A DNA stretch of 32,513 nt from Protostelium mycophagum. Taxonomy: Eukaryota > Evosea > Variosea > Protosteliida > Protosteliaceae. The position numbers and the translations under genes are program-made. Shown piece after piece: positions 29,901 through 32,513 of the stretch. The stretch covers positions 1 to 32,513 of the forward strand of contig MZNV01000773.1 of assembly GCA_002081555.1 (NCBI GenBank), given 5' to 3'. Position 1 is the stretch's first letter; every line of letters begins with the position of its first letter. Under the pieces are notes generated by a model. It was not told the DNA's origin. It saw only the letters and a program-made list of their open reading frames with translations, and did not search any database.

Positions 29901-32122
29901 GTATAGTTTGCTACTGACTCTGGACAGTATGATCCTTCTGGACATCTCTTTGTGCACACAAAGTTAGCTGGACAGTAGTATCCTGGTATCCTTCAATTAA
30001 AATAATATATCTTGAATAATTACCTGGACAGCATCTCATCACACGGTTAGATGTGGTACGATTCCAATAATCTGCTCCTTCCTGATCTACCTGTTCATTC
30101 TCTATTAATATATTATAGATCCCGGTGTAACATACCCTGAAAAAACCACCAGCGCACGCTGAAGAGATGACAGCACTGCCAGCGTAACAGTTATCCGCAT
30201 CAAAGAGATCATCATCATCATTCTTGCATAAGTAAGACTCCAAATATTTCGCAGAGCAGATTTCTACAAACATCATTCATTAAGATCAGTTCCATCTTTG
30301 AGAGATCTTACCAGGGATAACATCACATGTCACTGCAGTATCTGGATCTTCTGGGACTTTATATGTGACTGTCCCAGTTGGAAAAGGTTTGATGTCAATG
30401 TTTGTGACGGCAGGTATACACGTGTTATTCAAATAAGACCATTCACATTGGTGTCTGTGCATGTTAAATGTGTTTATATTGTGACTCTCACATTGTATCG
30501 TTGTATCTGCCGCAATCACGACATGATTTGAAGTCCCGGCACTCTGTATCTTGGCAAATTGTAGATAAGGACATGACATGTCTCTTGTGCATTCCGTGAC
30601 AGGACTTGTTCTCTGCATTCCATCCGCATTCTGGCAGTGACGTACACGTGTGACATGTCGAAACACCTGTCAAATAACCAGCAGAGCATCCGTTTCCATG
30701 ACAACCGCCCATCACTTTTGTGATGACAACCATTGACTCACACGGATCCTCTATCTTCATCAGCACGAATAGTGGTATATATTGATATATTTTCATTACC
30801 CCCTCCCACTGGACATTGAAGGGCGTCTTCCATCGCTTCTGCTGTGTCTTTCTGTACCGCCGTATTATTCTGTAATAGAAATGAACACTTGTTCTTCCCT
30901 TCTGTGAGTGCTTTGAAACATTGATAACCGTATTTTTGCCTACAGTTCTCTAGATAAATTTATTATGATATCAGCAAAACAATATAACTCTCTCTACCTG
31001 TACAATCAGTAGACAAGTTCAGTCCGCTATTGGTCTGCATACAAGTACTATTTTTGTAATTCCATCCACATAGAGGGTTTTGATAATCCAAATATTTATT
31101 CCTGCATTGCCAACAATCAAGATTTGAGTCACACAATTTGCCTGTAGACATTCAATACCCGTATAGATCTGTCATTACATACTAGTATAATCATATGGGC
31201 ATTCTTTCACATCAAATGCCAGTAGATGTCCAGAATTAATAGCATAACAGCTCTTGTCCTCATGACTCCATCCGCAGTCACTTAATGTTCCATTGATGCA
31301 AAATTTGCAATCTAATCCACGACACGTGTCCACTACTGAAGTAAGAGATGTGAAAAAGTATGGAGGATGAGAATATCTCAATAAATAATAACTTCCAAGG
31401 TTTTATGGTAGTAATCTAAAATAAATTGAATATCATACATGAAGGATTATAAGGACAAAGCGTCCTATTCCTCATCCCTCCTTGCACCCATGTATTATCC
31501 ACACACTATACATTGTTTATTATACATCAATATGTGAAGTTTTACCGTGTTTGTGTCTAGATGGAAAGAACATCCTGTCTGGCCTCTCCATCCATCTCTC
31601 AGACAATCTAAACAATTACGAACTTGACACTTGTCCCCTAATATCGATTATTATATCTTTTAATGTTGCACTGACTTGTGCTGTTGTATGGACAAATGCT
31701 GAGTGTGGTGTTGATATCTGGTTGCTGACTCTTGAACCACACACATTCTTCTCCGGTCCAGCCACAGCGACTTCCAGTGTGATACATGCACCCAATGCAA
31801 TCAAGTCCTCGGCAGCTGTCTCCTGTCAAAAGGTGAGATGTACGACACCAGCATTTTGGACATTGGACAGCTCACGATTTGGATTGTAATCAGGACACGA
31901 AGAGGTATGCATGGGAAGGCCAGAGTCTATGTTTTGACAGGAATTGAGGTAGTCGTACCAACCGCAGCTCTCATTTTCCAAGCAGGATGTGCAAGTCCGC
32001 AGAGAAGCGCAATCTAAAAGAAATCATTCTGGTTCAAATCTGAACATGATGCACATACCGTTATCACCTGCGAGCGCAGAAATAATCAAGGCACAAACGA
32101 AGGCGAGAAGACCCGCCTTCAT
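26963..32122 (-). CDS. ABCG-family half-transporter with Cys-rich PSI/GCC2-GCC3 ectodomain (30 exons)
   Basis: The start at 32120-32122 codes for a signal peptide (MKAGLLAFVCALIISALA), and the stop TAG is at 26963-26965. I traced 30 exons and about 1,250 residues. Order: about eight PSI-like Cys repeats; GCC2/GCC3-type motifs (CPEGSYCP, CPAGHYCP); a membrane helix (VVLGLIVAIPLLYQIIRLLI); the ATP-binding domain; then an ABC2-type membrane domain (AVKQQYRQASTMTSDVLLAI, VIYWRENASG, YGLYLGMMIANHFC) ending NQQKRK. A single nucleotide-binding domain before one membrane domain is the ABCG arrangement. Extracellular Cys-rich motifs before it recall plant ABCG24/28-type proteins. It is probably a membrane exporter that works as a dimer; the substrate is unknown. 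Confidence 0.9.
28211..29279 (-). other. ABC nucleotide-binding domain
   Basis: Exons from 29138-29279 down to 28211-28323. Walker A is GPSGSGKTTLL, split by an intron at 29073-29137. The Q-loop region reads VQEDIMHRELTVRENLLF. The signature is ISGGQRKRVNVGIEL, Walker B is LLLDEPTSGLDS, with an intron before the Asp, and the switch region is GAVIHQPRYD. All catalytic motifs look intact. The junction around 28946-28991 is modelled with a 45-nt intron because it is the only one I found that keeps frame. Confidence 0.88.
29543..32013 (-). other. Repeated Cys-rich ectodomain of the ABC transporter
   Basis: About eight units follow a PSI-like pattern, C-x-C-x2-C then CGW then C. Examples are CTSCLENESCGWYDYLNSC, CRGLDCIGCMYHTGSRCGW, DCKFCINGTLSDCGW, CWQCRNKYLDY...CGW and CHTCTSLPECGW. 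Most units sit on their own exon bounded by phase-1 introns. Membrane-proximal exons (29543-29982) carry GYYCP, CPEGSYCP, CPAGHYCP and CPADHYCHEG, typical of GCC2/GCC3 modules. N-glycosylation sequons are frequent. The region should be extracellular or lumenal. Confidence 0.8.
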
Positions 32123-32513
32123 CTTTGTCGGTGCAGATGAAAAGAAACCTCCGGAAATGTCAGCATTCTGCTCGGTTATGTCAACGCGAATATCAATGTC
32201 TTCGGAGAAAATGAAAAGAATAATTGTTTTAGAACGATTTTATGGCTATCCGACGCTTGGATGATGTCTCTGAGCTGAGATCAATTCGTGTGTCTGATCT
32301 CCCACCCCCGTTTTTTTTGTGGAAAACTGGCAGAAAACTTATTTCTTTCGCTGCTGGCAGCGAAAACGCGGGTGGTTCCCCCGCGTAGATGTCCAATGGG
32401 GGACTTTGGACATCCTGCGAATCTGCTCTCAACATTTCGCGGAGGTCAACAACATTCGGAAAAAACACCAAAACGTTTGGACGCGAACAACTTCCGAGGT
32501 TGTTGAGCATTTC
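32123..32513. promoter_or_regulatory. Upstream region of the ABC gene with twin hairpins
   Basis: No gene is supported here; the open frames on both strands show no domain. Two GC-rich hairpins lie side by side. One has arms TTTCGCTGC/GCAGCGAAA (32346-32365) with a 2-nt gap. The other has arms CGCGGG/CCCGCG (32367-32385) around a 7-nt loop. They lie about 225-265 bp upstream of the ATG and could belong to the promoter, the 5' leader or the edge of another element. Confidence 0.5.

Noticed and set aside
31822-31876. A 26-nt intron starting GTGTCG in the ABC ectodomain
   Set aside because: A better donor, GTGAGC, directly upstream gives a normal 53-nt intron and a correct phase-1 junction.
32229-32510. 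A separate gene upstream of the ABC transporter
   Set aside because: Overlapping open frames on both strands show no domain or splice support, and the window ends here.
1-32513. Bacterial, phage or viral origin, or an operon
   Set aside because: All genes have many phased GT-AG introns, eukaryotic domains and a eukaryotic tRNA with Pol III signals.

Overview
The window is nuclear DNA from an intron-dense eukaryote. It is AT-rich, and exons of about 20-340 bp are separated mostly by 38-250 bp GT-AG introns. I could rebuild four large protein-coding genes by following frame and phase from exon to exon. There is also one tRNA gene. The gene content fits a flagellated or otherwise motile unicellular eukaryote: a coiled-coil protein with cyclic-nucleotide-binding domains, a tensin/PTEN-type protein carrying RGS and LIM domains, a CLU-type protein, and an ABCG transporter with a cysteine-rich ectodomain. 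I cannot name the lineage from sequence alone. Nothing looks bacterial, viral or plasmid-derived.

Layout. 1-800: gene-free, with a small GC-rich repeated island. 801/1075-14362 (minus): one very long gene of about 50 exons and roughly 2,200 residues. Its N-terminus is a beta-rich domain, followed by acidic and Ser/Arg-rich tracts, a long E/R/K/Q coiled coil and two C-terminal cNMP-binding folds. 14363-14546: a 184-bp divergent promoter. 14547-21646 (plus): about 36 exons and 1,100 residues coding for PTEN/tensin-type phosphatase, C2, RGS and two LIM domains. A tRNA-Pro(AGG) gene lies on the same strand inside one of its introns. 21647-22557: intergenic, with an internal diverged duplication. 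22558-26917 (plus): CLU-type protein, 21 exons, about 980 residues. 26963-32122 (minus): ABCG-family transporter, 30 exons, about 1,250 residues. It converges on the CLU gene with only 45 bp between the stop codons. 32123-32513: ABC gene upstream region, with two adjacent hairpins.

The most unusual signals are these. (1) A phosphatase-C2-RGS-LIM protein joins phosphoinositide-type, G-protein and cytoskeletal modules in one chain. (2) A recurrent intron 3' end has the form TGAC-N1-3-GTTGTAG, a branch-point-like motif at a nearly fixed distance from the acceptor, shared by unrelated genes on both strands. (3) A tRNA gene with its own Pol III signals is nested in an intron of the C2 coding region. 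(4) The palindrome TGACGTCA is greatly over-represented, often at or near splice sites. (5) Introns carry tandem arrays, perfect inverted repeats, GC-rich mini-hairpins and a TTTTAGGG telomere-type tract. Exon limits come from hand-traced splice sites and should be read as models; phase agreement across dozens of junctions is the main support.
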